The translations under genes and the position numbers were made by a program. A DNA stretch of 64,000 nucleotides. It comes from Nocardioides sp. TF02-7. Its GTDB lineage: Bacteria; Actinomycetota; Actinomycetes; Propionibacteriales; Nocardioidaceae. Within the stretch, counting starts at the first letter, position 1; each line of letters starts with the position of its first letter. Below the pieces are notes generated by a model. That model did not search any database. It was not told the DNA's origin and saw nothing but the letters and a program-made list of their open reading frames with translations. This document shows, one piece after another, positions 16,900 to 26,308 of this stretch. The stretch is taken from contig NZ_CP092535.1 of the NCBI RefSeq assembly GCF_022437945.1, positions 2,294,001 to 2,358,000 on the forward strand. Reading direction: 5' to 3'.

Positions 16900-18859
16900 T
16901 CAGATCGGCACGTCCGCCCGGCGCCCGTCGTCGGCGCGGCCGCCGGGACGGGAGAACTGCTCGACGTAGAGCCGGGCGTAGAGCCCCGTCGGGTCGGCGA
17001 GCAGTTCGTCGTGGGTGCCGCGCTCGACGACCCGACCGTCCTGCAGGCCGAAGATGACGTCGGCGGAGCGGATCGTGGACAGCCGGTGGGCGATCGCGAT
17101 CGTCGTCCGCGAGCGGGTGGCGCGCTCGAGCGCCTCCTGCACCAGCCGCTCGGTCTCGGTGTCGAGCGCCGAGGTGGCCTCGTCGAGCACCAGGATCCGG
17201 GGGTCCTTCAGCAGCACCCGGGCGATGGCCAGCCGCTGCTTCTCCCCGCCGGAGAGGCGGTAGCCGCGCTCGCCGGTGATCGTCTCGTAGCCCTCGGGGA
17301 AGCTCATGATCCGGTCGTGGATGTTGGCGTCCCGCGCGGCCCGCTCGATCTCCTCGGCGGTCGCGCCCGGGCGGGCGTAGGCGATGTTGTCGCGGATCGT
17401 GCCGTGGAAGAGGTAGGGCTCCTGGGTCACCATGCCGACCGCGTCGGCGAGGGACGACAGGGTCAGGTCGCGCACGTCGTGCCCGTCGATGAGCACCGCG
17501 CCCTCGGTGACGTCGTAGAACCGCGGGACCAGGTAGGTCGCCGTGGTCTTGCCGGAGCCCGAAGGACCCACGATCGCCGCCAGCTGCCCGGGCTCCACGA
17601 CCAGCGAGACGTCCTGCAGCGCCCACCCCGGACCGGTCGGCCGGTCGCCGTCCGCCTCGATCCGGACGCCGGAGTCGCCGAACCGGTCGCGGTCGACCGC
17701 ACCCGACAGCGCGCGCGGCTCGGGGTAGCGGAACCACACCCCGCGGAGCTCGACCCGCCCCCGCAGCCGCGCCGGGTCGAGCGCGACCGCGTCCGGCCGC
17801 TCGGTGATCGCCGGCTCGAGGTCGAGGTACTCGAAGATCCGGCGGAACAGGGCCAGCGAGGTCTGCACGTCGAGCGACACCCGCATCAGCTGCATGAGCG
17901 GCATCTGCAGCCGCCCCTGCAACGTGGTGAACGCGACGACGGTGCCGGCCGTCAGCGCGTCCCGCGCCCACCGGCAGGTCGCCGGTGATGATCAGGCCGG
18001 CGACGAGGTAGATCAGCGCCGGCGTGATCGCGAAGAACGTCTGCACCACGGCGAAGAACGTGCGGCCGGTCATCGCCTGCTCGACCTGCAGCCGGGTCTG
18101 GCGGCGGTTGGCCTCGCGGTAGCGCTCGACCTCCTGCGGCGACCGGTTGAAGACCTTGGCCAGCAGGATGCCGGAGACGCTGAGCGCCTCCTCGGTGATC
18201 GCCGTCATCTCCGACAGCGACTCCTGGGTGCGGCGCGCCAGCCGCTGCCGGCGCCGGCCGACGCGCAGCTGCAGCCACACGAAGAGCGGCATCAGCACCA
18301 GGGTGAGGACGGTCAGCTGCCACGACAGCACGACCATCGACGCGAACGCCGCGGCGACGGTGACCGAGTTCTGCACGATCGTGGTCGCCGTGTCGGTGAG
18401 CACGGTCCGCACGCCGGCCACGTCGTTGGCCAGCCGCGACTGGATGGCGCCGGTCTTGGTGGCGGTGAAGAACGCCAGCTCCATCTTCTGCAGGTGCTCG
18501 AACAGGTCGCCGCGCAGGTCGGCCATCGCGGAGTTCCCGACCGTCGAGGTCAGCCAGTTCTGGCCGATGCCGATCAGCGCGGTCAGCACGGGGATGGCGC
18601 ACATGCCCGCCACCAGCCAGCCGAGCAGCCCGAGGTCCGGTGCGCCGCCGTCGACCGGGAACAGGGCGTCGTCGAACACGGCGCGGGTCAGGAACGGCAC
18701 CAGCGCCGTCAGCGCGGCGGCGGCCACCACGGCCACCAGCACCAGCGCGATCTTGCCGCGGTAGGGCCGCAGCAGACGCGCCACCCGCGGCAGCACCGGC
18801 TCCCGCCCGTGGAGCTCGTCGGGCGAGAGGTGGGTGACGACCGGGCTGGGGCGCGGCAT
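16900..18859 (-). CDS. ABC exporter, fused membrane and ATPase domains (one frame break)
   Basis: About 652 aa. ATG at 18859. The N-terminal six-helix exporter domain runs from VARLLRPYRGKIALVLV to about residue 320. The C-terminal nucleotide-binding domain has Walker A GPSGSGKTT, Q-loop TQEPYLFHG, signature LSGGEKQRLAIARVLL, Walker B ILVLDEATSALD and H-loop IAHRLSTI. Pieces join if one base is removed from CCC at 17961-17963. It likely works as a homodimer or half-transporter pair exporting lipids or drugs. Its start overlaps the nitroreductase stop (ATGA), so the two are co-translated. Confidence 0.9.
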
Positions 18860-19485
18860 CAGGACCAGCCCGCCCCGAACCGGCCGCGGTGGGCGACCTC
18901 GGTCCACGGCGTACGCCGCCGGCGGGTCGCCGAGCCCGCCGCACCCGAGCCGCGGGGAGCGGGGTGGCCGATCGTGATCGCCCCGATCGGGTGGGGGTCG
19001 CCCTCGTCGGAGAGGCCGAGCGCCCGCCGTACCTGCACCTCCCGGTCGGGCACGATGCCGAAGAAGCAGGCCCCGAGCCCGGCATCGGTCACGGTCTGGA
19101 GGACCAGCAGCGACGCCATCGCGGTGTCGAGGTGCCAGTACGGCATCGGCCACCGCCGCTCGTCCCTGTCGGTCCACCCCTTGTCCGCCTCGGCGTAGCG
19201 GTCGAGGTAGGCCGCGCGGACGCTGCACGGCACGACCACCACCGGGGCGCGCATCATCCCGGCCAGCCACCGGTCGGGCCGGTCGACGTCGTCGGTGGAG
19301 GCGGCCCAGAACCGACGGACGTCCTCGGGCCGGTCGAGGACGACGAACGCCCAGCCCTGGGAGAACCCCGCGCTCGGCGCCCGGGTGGCGTGCTCCAGGG
19401 CGCGTTCGACCACCGCCGGGTCGACCGGCTCGTCGGTGTAGCTGCGCACCATCCGGCGACGGCGCACGACCTCCGCGAATTCCAT
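18859..19485 (-). CDS. Nitroreductase-family FMN oxidoreductase
   Basis: 208 aa. The start at ATG 19485 was chosen over a longer frame because AGGAGG lies 6 bp upstream. Family features: VVRRRRMVRSYTDEPVDPAVVERALEHA (FMN phosphate-binding arginines), RAPSAGFSQGWAFVV, MASLLVLQTVTDAGLGACFFGI and a C-terminal IGAITIGHPAP. It probably binds FMN as a dimer and reduces nitro, quinone or unsaturated carbonyl compounds with NAD(P)H. It is co-translated with the ABC exporter downstream, a pairing that would suit a detoxify-and-export unit, which is inference. Confidence 0.88.
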   Translation of the reverse strand: MEFAEVVRRRRMVRSYTDEPVDPAVVERALEHATRAPSAGFSQGWAFVVLDRPEDVRRFWAASTDDVDRPDRWLAGMMRAPVVVVPCSVRAAYLDRYAEADKGWTDRDERRWPMPYWHLDTAMASLLVLQTVTDAGLGACFFGIVPDREVQVRRALGLSDEGDPHPIGAITIGHPAPRGSGAAGSATRRRRTPWTEVAHRGRFGAGWS

Positions 19486-19689
19486 CGACACCTCCTCACG
19501 CTGGCTGGACTGCCGCTTGGTCCATCCCACCTCATGGCCGGTGAGGGGGCGGCCTGAGGTAGCCACCCGCGGCGCCGTCGGGTGGATCTAAGGCACTTTC
19601 CCGATGTGGTCGCCTACCTCAGGGCGCCAGTGTCGTCGTACCAGCCAGGGAAGCGTCCGGGTGCAGGGGCACCCACCGAGGAGACGACG

Positions 19690-19847
19690 ATGTTCGACAG
19701 CAACCAGTACGACAGCAGCCAGTACGTCCGGTCCGAGCTGGACTACCGGCGCTCCAAGATCCGCAGGGCCTGGCCTCCGGCCGCTCCGGTCGCTCGCGCG
19801 CCTCGTGGGCGCGCCGGGCCGCCGCGGCCGACCGGACCGTCCGCTGA
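19690..19847 (+). CDS. Putative small basic protein upstream of the LAL regulator
   Basis: About 52 aa. ATG at 19690 with a strong GAGGAG site 6 bp upstream. It starts MFDSNQYDSSQYVRSELDYRR, a Tyr/Gln-rich head, followed by a basic helix. The TGA at 19845-19847 lies in a different frame. One indel near 19770-19780 would give a tail rich in Ala/Arg (SWARRAAAADRTVR), consistent with the many one-base errors here. The LAL regulator starts 32 bp later, so the two may share a message. I do not recognise the family. Confidence 0.42.
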
Positions 19848-19879
19848 CCGCCGGGGAGCCGACGAAACCGGGAGGCGCA

Positions 19880-22835
19880 GTGTCGGTGGCGGGCACGATG
19901 ATGGTGCCCGTGGCAACGCACACCAGCCGGACGATGGTCGGGCGCGACCAGGAGCTCGCCCAGCTCGCCGAGCTCGTCGGGATCGGCGCCGACGACCGCC
20001 GGTGGCAGGGGCGGCCGGGTGCCGTCCTGCTCTCCGGCGACGCCGGGGTCGGCAAGACCCGGCTGCTCATCGAGCTGCGCGACCTGGCCCGTGCCGAGGG
20101 GTGGCGGGTGCTCGCGGGCCACTGCCTCGACTTCGGCGAGAGCGCGCTGCCCTACCTGCCGTTCAGCGAGGTGCTCGACCGGTTCGACGCCGACCTCCCC
20201 GACGTGGTCGAGCGGGTCGCCGCCGCCCACCCTGCGCTCGCCCGGCTCCGACCGGGGCGCCGGGTCCTCGCCGGCGCCGAGAGCGGCGACGGGCCGAGCA
20301 CCGACCGCTCCCAGCTGTTCGCCGCGGTCCACACGCTGCTCGAGGCCGCGGCCGAGACGGCCCCGCTCCTGCTCGTCGTCGAGGACGCCCACTGGGCCGA
20401 CCAGTCGACCCGCGACCTGCTCGGCTTCCTGTTCACCCGCAGCTTCGAGCGCCCGGTCTCGATCGTGGCGTCCTACCGCTCCGACGACCTCCACCGCCGC
20501 CACCCGCTCCGGCGGCAGGTCGCGGAGTGGAGCCGGATCCCCAGCGTCGACCGGCTGGCCCTGTCGCCGCTGACCGAGGACGCCGTCCGTGCCCTGATCC
20601 GCGAGCTGTCCCCGCACAGGCTCGACGAGCGTGACCTGGCCGGCATCGTCGACCGCGCCGAGGGCAACGCCTTCTTCGTCGAGGAGCTGGTGGCCTCCGG
20701 TGGCGGCTGGGTGCCCGACGACCTCGCCGACCTCCTGCTGGTGCGGCTCGACCGGCTCTCCGACGAGGCGCGGCAGGTGGTGCGGATCGCGAGCGTCGCC
20801 GGCCGCAAGGTCACCCACGAGCAGCTCGCGGCGGTCTCCGGCATGCCCGGCACCGACCTCGACGCCGGCATCCGCCAGGCCGTCGAGATGAACGTCCTCG
20901 TCGCCGGCAGCCGTCACTACTCCTTCCGGCACGCGCTCCTCGGCGAAGCCGTCTACGACGACCTGCTCCCCGGTGAGCGGGTGCGCCTCCACCAGCAGTA
21001 CGTCGACGCGCTCACCTCGCGCAGCGCCCGGGGCACCGCCGCCGAGCTGGCTCGTCACGCCCGGAGGGCGATGGACCTCGACCGCGCCGCCGTCGCGAGC
21101 ATCGAGGCGGGCGACGAGGCCGCGTCGGTCGGCGGCCCCGACGAGGCCGCACGTCACTACGAGCGGGCGCTCGAGCTGCTGACCGACGCCGACCGGCTGG
21201 CGCGGCTCGAGGTCGACCTCGGCAAGCTGGTGGTCAAGGCCGCGGACGCGATCGCCGACTGCGGCGACGCGCAGCGCGGCGTCCAGCTGCTCGCCGAGCA
21301 CCTCGACCGGCTGCCGCCGGACGCGCCGCCGACCTGGCGGCCCACGATGCTGGGGCTCTACGCCGACCTGCTCGGCTACATCGAGACCGACCTCGACCCC
21401 GTCGCCGTCTCGAAGGAGGCGGTCGACCTCGTGCCCGCGGGCGAGAGCCGGCTGCGCGCCCGGGTGCTGGCGACCCACGCCCGGGTGCTGGCCGACTGCA
21501 AGCGGACCGCGGAGGCGCAGGCGGTCGCCGCCGAGGCGCTGGAGCTCGCCGAGCGTCTCGACCTGCCCCGGCTGGTCTCCGAGATCGTCACGACGCTCGG
21601 TGGGTTGCGCACCGGCGGGTCCGAGTCCGACGTGCGCGGTGCGCTCGAGGAGGCGGTCCGGCGCGCCGAGGCCACCGGTGCGACGGGTGCGGAGCTGCGC
21701 GGCCGCTGGCTGCTCGCCCGCTCCTACCAGGACGCCGCCGAGTGGGACGGCGCGGAGCGGTGGTTCCGCTCGTTGATGGAGCAGGGCAGCCGGAGCGGCC
21801 GGACCTGGGCCCCCTACGTCCTCGACGCCCGCTGGCAGCTCGGGTCGGTGCTCTACACCCTCGGCCGCTGGGACGAGGCGCTCCAGCTGCTCGCCGTCGT
21901 CGACGACGCGGCCCCCGTGATCCCACGCGCCGTCATCGAGCCCCTACCGGCTGGCGATCCTCGACGCCCGCGGCCACGACGTGCTCGACCAGCTGCGCGA
22001 GCTGCGCAAGGTCTGGCCCGACGAGGGAGCCGTCGCCGTGCAGTCCGCCGGGTTCGAGATCGAGGTCGTCGGCCGCACCGACCCCGAGGCGGCGCTGGCG
22101 GTCTACGACGACGCCGTCACCGTCCTCTCCCGCATCTGGACCCCGCACTTCGGTGCCCGCGTGCGGATGGCGGCCCAGGTGCTCGCCGCGGTCGGCCGCG
22201 GCCTCCCCGCCACCCCCGCCGCCCGGCGTGGCGTCCTGGTCGAGCGCGCCGATCAGCTGCTCGCCGACGGCACCGCCGTCCTCGACCGCTACGACGAGCC
22301 CGGCCAGTGGCAGGTCGAGGGCCGGGCGTGGGCCGCCCGGCTCCGCGCCGAGCACCTGCGGGTGCGCTGGCTGGCCGGTGTCGAGCAGCCCGAGCGGGAG
22401 CAGCTGGTCGAGGCGTGGGACGCGGCGGTCGACGGGTTCGCCGCGCTCGGCCACGTCCCGGAGCTCACGCGGGTGCGGACGTCGTACTCCGCGATCCTCC
22501 GCACCCTCGGCGACACCGCCGCGGCCCGCCACCACGGCGACCTCGCCCGCGAGGCGGCCCACCGGCTCGGGGCGACCGTGCTGCTCGACGAGCTGCGCGC
22601 CATCGGCAGCACGCCCACGAGGTCCGCCGAGCCCGCGCACCAGCGGCTGACCGCGCGCGAGCTGGAGATCCTCGCCCTCGTGGCCGACGGCCGCAGCAAC
22701 GGCGAGATCGGGCGGCAGCTGTTCATCAGCACCAAGACGGTGAGCGTCCACGTCTCCAACATCCTCGGCAAGCTCGGCGCCGGCGGCCGCACCGAGGCGG
22801 CAGCGATCGCCCGTCGGGAGGGCCTCCTCGGCTGA
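19880..22835 (+). CDS. LuxR-family LAL regulator with AAA-type ATPase (one frame break)
   Basis: About 984 aa. GTG at 19880 with GGGAGG upstream. N-terminal STAND-type ATPase: Walker A LSGDAGVGKTRLL near residue 55, Walker B LLLVVEDAHWADQSTRD. Then a long tetratricopeptide-like helical region, and a C-terminal LuxR helix-turn-helix (LTARELEILALVADGRSNGEIGRQLFIS is the core). Both parts join by removing one C at 21941-21944. Large ATP-binding LuxR regulators usually activate secondary metabolism or catabolic genes on binding an inducer. The downstream P450 could be a target; this is position-based only. Confidence 0.9.
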
Positions 22836-22847
22836 GGCTCGCCCAGG

Positions 22848-22893
22848 AGGTCATACGGAGGGGGCCACCGGTGGCCCTGTCCGCATGACGTCC
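22848..22893. repeat. Palindrome with GTCATACG / CGCATGAC arms
   Basis: Arms AGGTCATACGG...GGGGCC and GGCCCTGTCCGCATGACGTCC pair in 16 of 20 positions around CACCGGTG. It resembles the palindrome at 10319-10367. It starts 13 bp after the LAL regulator stop and ends 58 bp before the next gene start, so it may work as the terminator for the LAL gene or as an operator for the next one. Confidence 0.55.
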
Positions 22894-22950
22894 CACGACC
22901 GGGAGGGCGGCGCAGCGGGCTCCGGCCCCCGGCTTCGGCGGTCTGTCAGC

Positions 22951-23415
22951 ATGGGCGAGGTGACCGACCACGAGCACCAGCGGCCCGACGGCGTCGACGA
23001 CCTCACCGTCGAGGCGCTCGGCAACCTGTCCGAGGCCCTCGAGGCGACCGAGATCGCGCGGGGCCACCTCTACTCCTTCCACCGCATCACCGGCACCGCC
23101 GACCTCACCCTCGGCAAGGCGGTCGACCAACTGCGCGAGGCCGGCCACACCGAGCTGGCCGACCGCATCGAGCGCGACCTGGTGGGGCGCAACGTGCTGG
23201 CCGGCCGGTGGACGTTCCAGATCGTCGAGGAGTACGACGACGACTACTACGCCACCTTCCGCGAGCTCGAGCGCGCGGCCCGCGACGAGCTGGTCGGCGG
23301 CCGCCGCCACCTCTACGAGTCGGAGATGAAGGAGGACCGGCGTACCCACGGCCGGACGGGCCACGAGCACCGTCCGGCGGAGAAGCCGCAGCCCGGCGTA
23401 GGTTCTGCCGGGTGA
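22951..23415 (+). CDS. Conserved hypothetical protein
   Basis: 154 aa, ATG at 22951 (an upstream in-frame ATG would run through the palindrome and is unlikely). It is predicted to be soluble and helical, with an acidic N-terminal half (LTVEALGNLSEALEATEIARGHLYSFHRITGTAD), FQIVEEYDDDYYATFREL in the middle and a charged tail. It reads like a small actinobacterial protein of unknown function. The P450 start overlaps its stop (GTGA), so the two are co-translated and may be functionally tied. I cannot assign a function. Confidence 0.7.
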   Translation: MGEVTDHEHQRPDGVDDLTVEALGNLSEALEATEIARGHLYSFHRITGTADLTLGKAVDQLREAGHTELADRIERDLVGRNVLAGRWTFQIVEEYDDDYYATFRELERAARDELVGGRRHLYESEMKEDRRTHGRTGHEHRPAEKPQPGVGSAG

Positions 23416-24836
23416 CGACCGAGGCGCCGGCCCCCCAGCTCCCCGACACCGCCGACCTCACCGCCGCCCGGCTGCGGCGGATGAGCGGCTCGACCACCGG
23501 AGGCGGCTCGAGGCCGGTGCCGACCGACGGCCTGCCGCCCGGACCGACCTGGCCGCCGCTGGTGCAGACGGCCGTGCTGCTGCGGTTCCGGCACCGGTTC
23601 CACACCTACCTGCACCGGCGCTACGGCGACGCGTTCACGATCCGGATGGTCCCCGGCGGCCGGCCGCTAGTGCTGTTCACGAGGCCCGAGGACACCCGCG
23701 AGATCTTCGCGGGCGACCCGGAGGTGTTCCACGCCGGCAAGGGCAACGCGATCCTCGGCCCGATCATGGGCGAGCACTCGCTGCTGCTCCAGGACTCCCG
23801 TGAGCACCACCGGGCCCGCAAGCTGTTGATGCCGGCGTTCAACGGCCAGGCCCTGCGCGGCTACCGGGGCCTGGTCGCCGAGGTGGCCGGCGCGGCGGTC
23901 GGCGGCTGGCGCGACGGCGAGGAGTTCCGGGCGCTGGAGCGGATGAACGCGCTCACGCTCGAGGTGATCCTGCGGGTCGTGTTCGGCGTCAGTGACGAGG
24001 AGCGGCTCGCGCAGCTGCGGCCCCGGGTGACCGCCACGGTCGAGGTGCCGCCGGTCGTGCTGCTCGGCTGGGCCTACCCGCAGCTGCAGCGCTTCGGCCC
24101 GTGGCGGCGCACGGTCGACAACCAGATGGAGCTCGACCGGCTGATGTACGCCGAGATCCGGGACCGCCGCCGGGCCACCGACCTCGGGTCGCGGGCCGAC
24201 GTACTGTCCCGGCTCCTGCTCACCGGGCGCGACGACGACGGCGACAGCCTCGACGACACCGAGCTGCGCGACCAGCTGGTGACGCTCCTGCTCGCCGGCC
24301 ACGAGACGACCGCGAGTGCCCTGTCGTGGGCGTTGCACGAGGTCGGCCGCAGCCCCGACCTCCTTGCGCGCACCCAGCAGGCCGCCGACGCCGAGGACGC
24401 CGCCGGCGACGCCTGGCTCGAGGCGGTCCTCAAGGAGTCGATGCGGCTGCACCCGGTGATCCCGATGGTGGTGCGCACGCTGCAGCAGCCGGTGACGATC
24501 GGCGGCCGCGACCTCCCCGCCGGCGCCACGGTCGGACCGTCGATCCTGGTCAGCCACGAGAGCGAGAGCAACTTCCCCGACCCCGAGGTCTTCCGCCCCG
24601 AGCGCTTCCTGCCCGGTGTCGGGGAGCAGCCCGCCCCCAACACGTGGATCCCGTTCGGCGGCGGCGTCCGCCGCTGCATCGGCGCCGGCTTCTCGCTGAT
24701 GGAGGGCACCGAGGTGCTCCGCGAGGTCTTCCGCCGCTACGACGTCCGCGCCGTCGGCTCCGACGTGCCGAAGGTCCGCAACATCACGAGCGTCCCGCGG
24801 CGCGGTGCTCGGGTGCGGGTCACGGCGCGGCGGTGA
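23412..24836 (+). CDS. Cytochrome P450
   Basis: 474 aa, GTG at 23412 overlapping the previous stop. I-helix LLAGHETTASALSW near residue 294 (proton-relay Thr), ExxR in LKESMRLHP, and heme-ligand motif FGGGVRRCIGAGF with Cys422. No N-terminal membrane anchor, so it is a soluble bacterial P450 that needs a ferredoxin and reductase encoded elsewhere. The sequence is close to CYP110/CYP102-like long-chain hydroxylase branches by general look (PPGPTWPPL, RPLVLFTRPEDTREIF), but the substrate cannot be read. Intact frame. Confidence 0.92.
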   Translation: MTTEAPAPQLPDTADLTAARLRRMSGSTTGGGSRPVPTDGLPPGPTWPPLVQTAVLLRFRHRFHTYLHRRYGDAFTIRMVPGGRPLVLFTRPEDTREIFAGDPEVFHAGKGNAILGPIMGEHSLLLQDSREHHRARKLLMPAFNGQALRGYRGLVAEVAGAAVGGWRDGEEFRALERMNALTLEVILRVVFGVSDEERLAQLRPRVTATVEVPPVVLLGWAYPQLQRFGPWRRTVDNQMELDRLMYAEIRDRRRATDLGSRADVLSRLLLTGRDDDGDSLDDTELRDQLVTLLLAGHETTASALSWALHEVGRSPDLLARTQQAADAEDAAGDAWLEAVLKESMRLHPVIPMVVRTLQQPVTIGGRDLPAGATVGPSILVSHESESNFPDPEVFRPERFLPGVGEQPAPNTWIPFGGGVRRCIGAGFSLMEGTEVLREVFRRYDVRAVGSDVPKVRNITSVPRRGARVRVTARR

Positions 24837-24856
24837 GGGTGGTCGGGGGGCCGGAA

Positions 24857-25250
24857 GTGCGGTTTGGTCCCAAACCGCAGCTGGGCAGGGCGTCGGGCTG
24901 CGGTTCGTGACCATTCGTGGGTAAAGGGTCAGAGCGCGGTGGGCGGGTGGTGCGGTTTGGTCCCAAACCGCAGCTGGGCTGGGGTGATGGGCTGCGGTTC
25001 GTGACCATTCGTGGGTAAAGGGTCGGAGCGCGGCCGGGGTGGTGCGGTTTGGTCCCAAACCGCAGCTGGGCGGGGCGTCGGGCTGCGGTTCGTGACCATT
25101 CGTGGGTAAAGGGTCGGAGCGCGGCGGGCGGGTGGTGCGGTTTGGTCCCAAACCGCAGCTGGGCGGGGTGATGGGCTGCGGTTCGTGACCAATCGTGGGC
25201 AAAGGGTCGGAGCGTGGCCGGGAGAGGTGCGGTTTGGTCCCAAACCGCAA
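24857..25250. repeat. Tandem array, four full 92/93-bp units plus a partial one
   Basis: Unit starts: 24857, 24950, 25042, 25135 and 25227 (periods 93, 92, 93, 92). Each begins GTGCGGTTTGGTCCCAAACCG, a hairpin of GCGGTTTGG and CCAAACCGC with a 2-nt loop, then a linker with a second motif GCTGCGGTTCGTGACC. Units 1 and 3 share GCGTCGGGCTG and units 2 and 4 share GGTGATGGGCTG, so the true unit may be a 185-bp dimer. It fills the gap after the P450 gene; no gene is visible in 24837-25329. Confidence 0.93.
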
Positions 25251-25329
25251 GGGGACCGCGGGAGCCGCTGCGGTGCACGACCATCCGCACCCGAACAGCC
25301 GCCGCCGGGCCGCCCCGACCGCCCCGACC

Positions 25330-25831
25330 TCACGCCGCCCGCTCCACCACCTCCAGGCCGGCGGCGACGCGGGCGAAGGTGGCGGCGTACGACGGGTGGT
25401 CGTCCTCGGCGGCGGAGCAGGTGAGGGTCACGCCGACCCCGCCGCCCCCGCCCAGCCGCCAGGCCCACTGGTCGGTGACGACGACCGCGGTGCCGAGCCG
25501 GTGGCTGAAGCGGCACCGCGTTGCGCGGCGGCCGCCGGCGTCGCTCCACCCGGCGCTGAGCAGGGTGAAGCCGGGCAGCTGGACGCGCAGGTCGTCGAGG
25601 GCCTGGCTGCGCCAGGCGAGGAGGTCGGTGTCGACCGGGGTGGTCCGCAGCACGATCTCGGGGCTGACACCCACCTGGCCGGGCACCTGCGCGTGCACCG
25701 GCCCCGCCCGTCCGTACGCCGGCCCCACCGCGGGCCGGGCGGCGAGGACGATGCCGTGGCCGAGGTCGCGGCGGGTGTGCCAGCCGGGCGGCAGGGTGAG
25801 GGGTGACCGAGGGCGACGCGTCGAGGTCCAT
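25330..25831 (-). CDS. Hypothetical protein (LpqN-like fold possible)
   Basis: About 166 aa after removing one base from GGGG at 25800-25803; ATG at 25831 (MDLDASPSVTLTLPPGWH). Pattern: a PPGW motif, then RTTPVDTDLLAWRSQALDDLRVQLPGFTLLSAGW, then alternating strands ending SYAATFARVAAGLEVVE. The order (amphipathic strands, one helix, two more strands) recalls LpqN / DUF1795-type domains, but there is no signal peptide or lipobox here. No function assigned. It is divergent from the VOC gene. Confidence 0.6.
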
Positions 25832-25934
25832 GGCGGCAGGGTGTGCCGGGAGGCCGCGAAGCGGAAGGGCAGTCCCTGGGCGCTGTGGACGGCAGCGGCA
25901 GCCGAGTGTCGGTGGCGCGTCGTAGCGTCGCGCC

Positions 25935-26297
25935 ATGACCATCGCACGTGATCCCTCCTTCGTCATCGACTGTCCCGACCCGGCAGCGCTCGCCCGCTTC
26001 TACGCCGCCCTCCTCGGCTGGACGGCCTCGGCCGACGACGACAACGGCTGGGCGTCGGTCGAGAGCGGCGACCGGGCGTTCTTCTTCCAGAAGGTCGAGG
26101 ACTACCGGGCACCGGCTTGGCCCGGCCAGGACGTTCCCCAGCAGGTGCACCTCGACGTCGACGTCGACAACCTCGACCGGGCCGAGCAGCAGACGCTCGA
26201 GCTCGGCGCCACCAGGCACCCCCACCAGCCGGGCGAGACGTTCCGCGTGTTCCTCGACCCCGCCGGCCACCCGTTCTGCCTCTGCCTCGCCGGCTGA
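25935..26297 (+). CDS. VOC-family (glyoxalase-like) protein
   Basis: 120 aa, complete. Paired beta-alpha-beta-beta-beta modules: FVIDCPDPAALARFYAALLGW, WASVESGDRAFFFQKV, VHLDVDVDNLDRAEQQTLELGA and FRVFLDPAGHPFCLCL. The metal-site positions are partly kept (H in VHLDV, D in FLDPAGHPF), typical of the large group of small actinobacterial VOC proteins with no assigned substrate. ATG at 25935. It is convergent with the sulfotransferase gene, with 11 bp between the stops. Confidence 0.88.
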   Translation: MTIARDPSFVIDCPDPAALARFYAALLGWTASADDDNGWASVESGDRAFFFQKVEDYRAPAWPGQDVPQQVHLDVDVDNLDRAEQQTLELGATRHPHQPGETFRVFLDPAGHPFCLCLAG

Positions 26298-26308
26298 GCC
26301 CCACCCAC

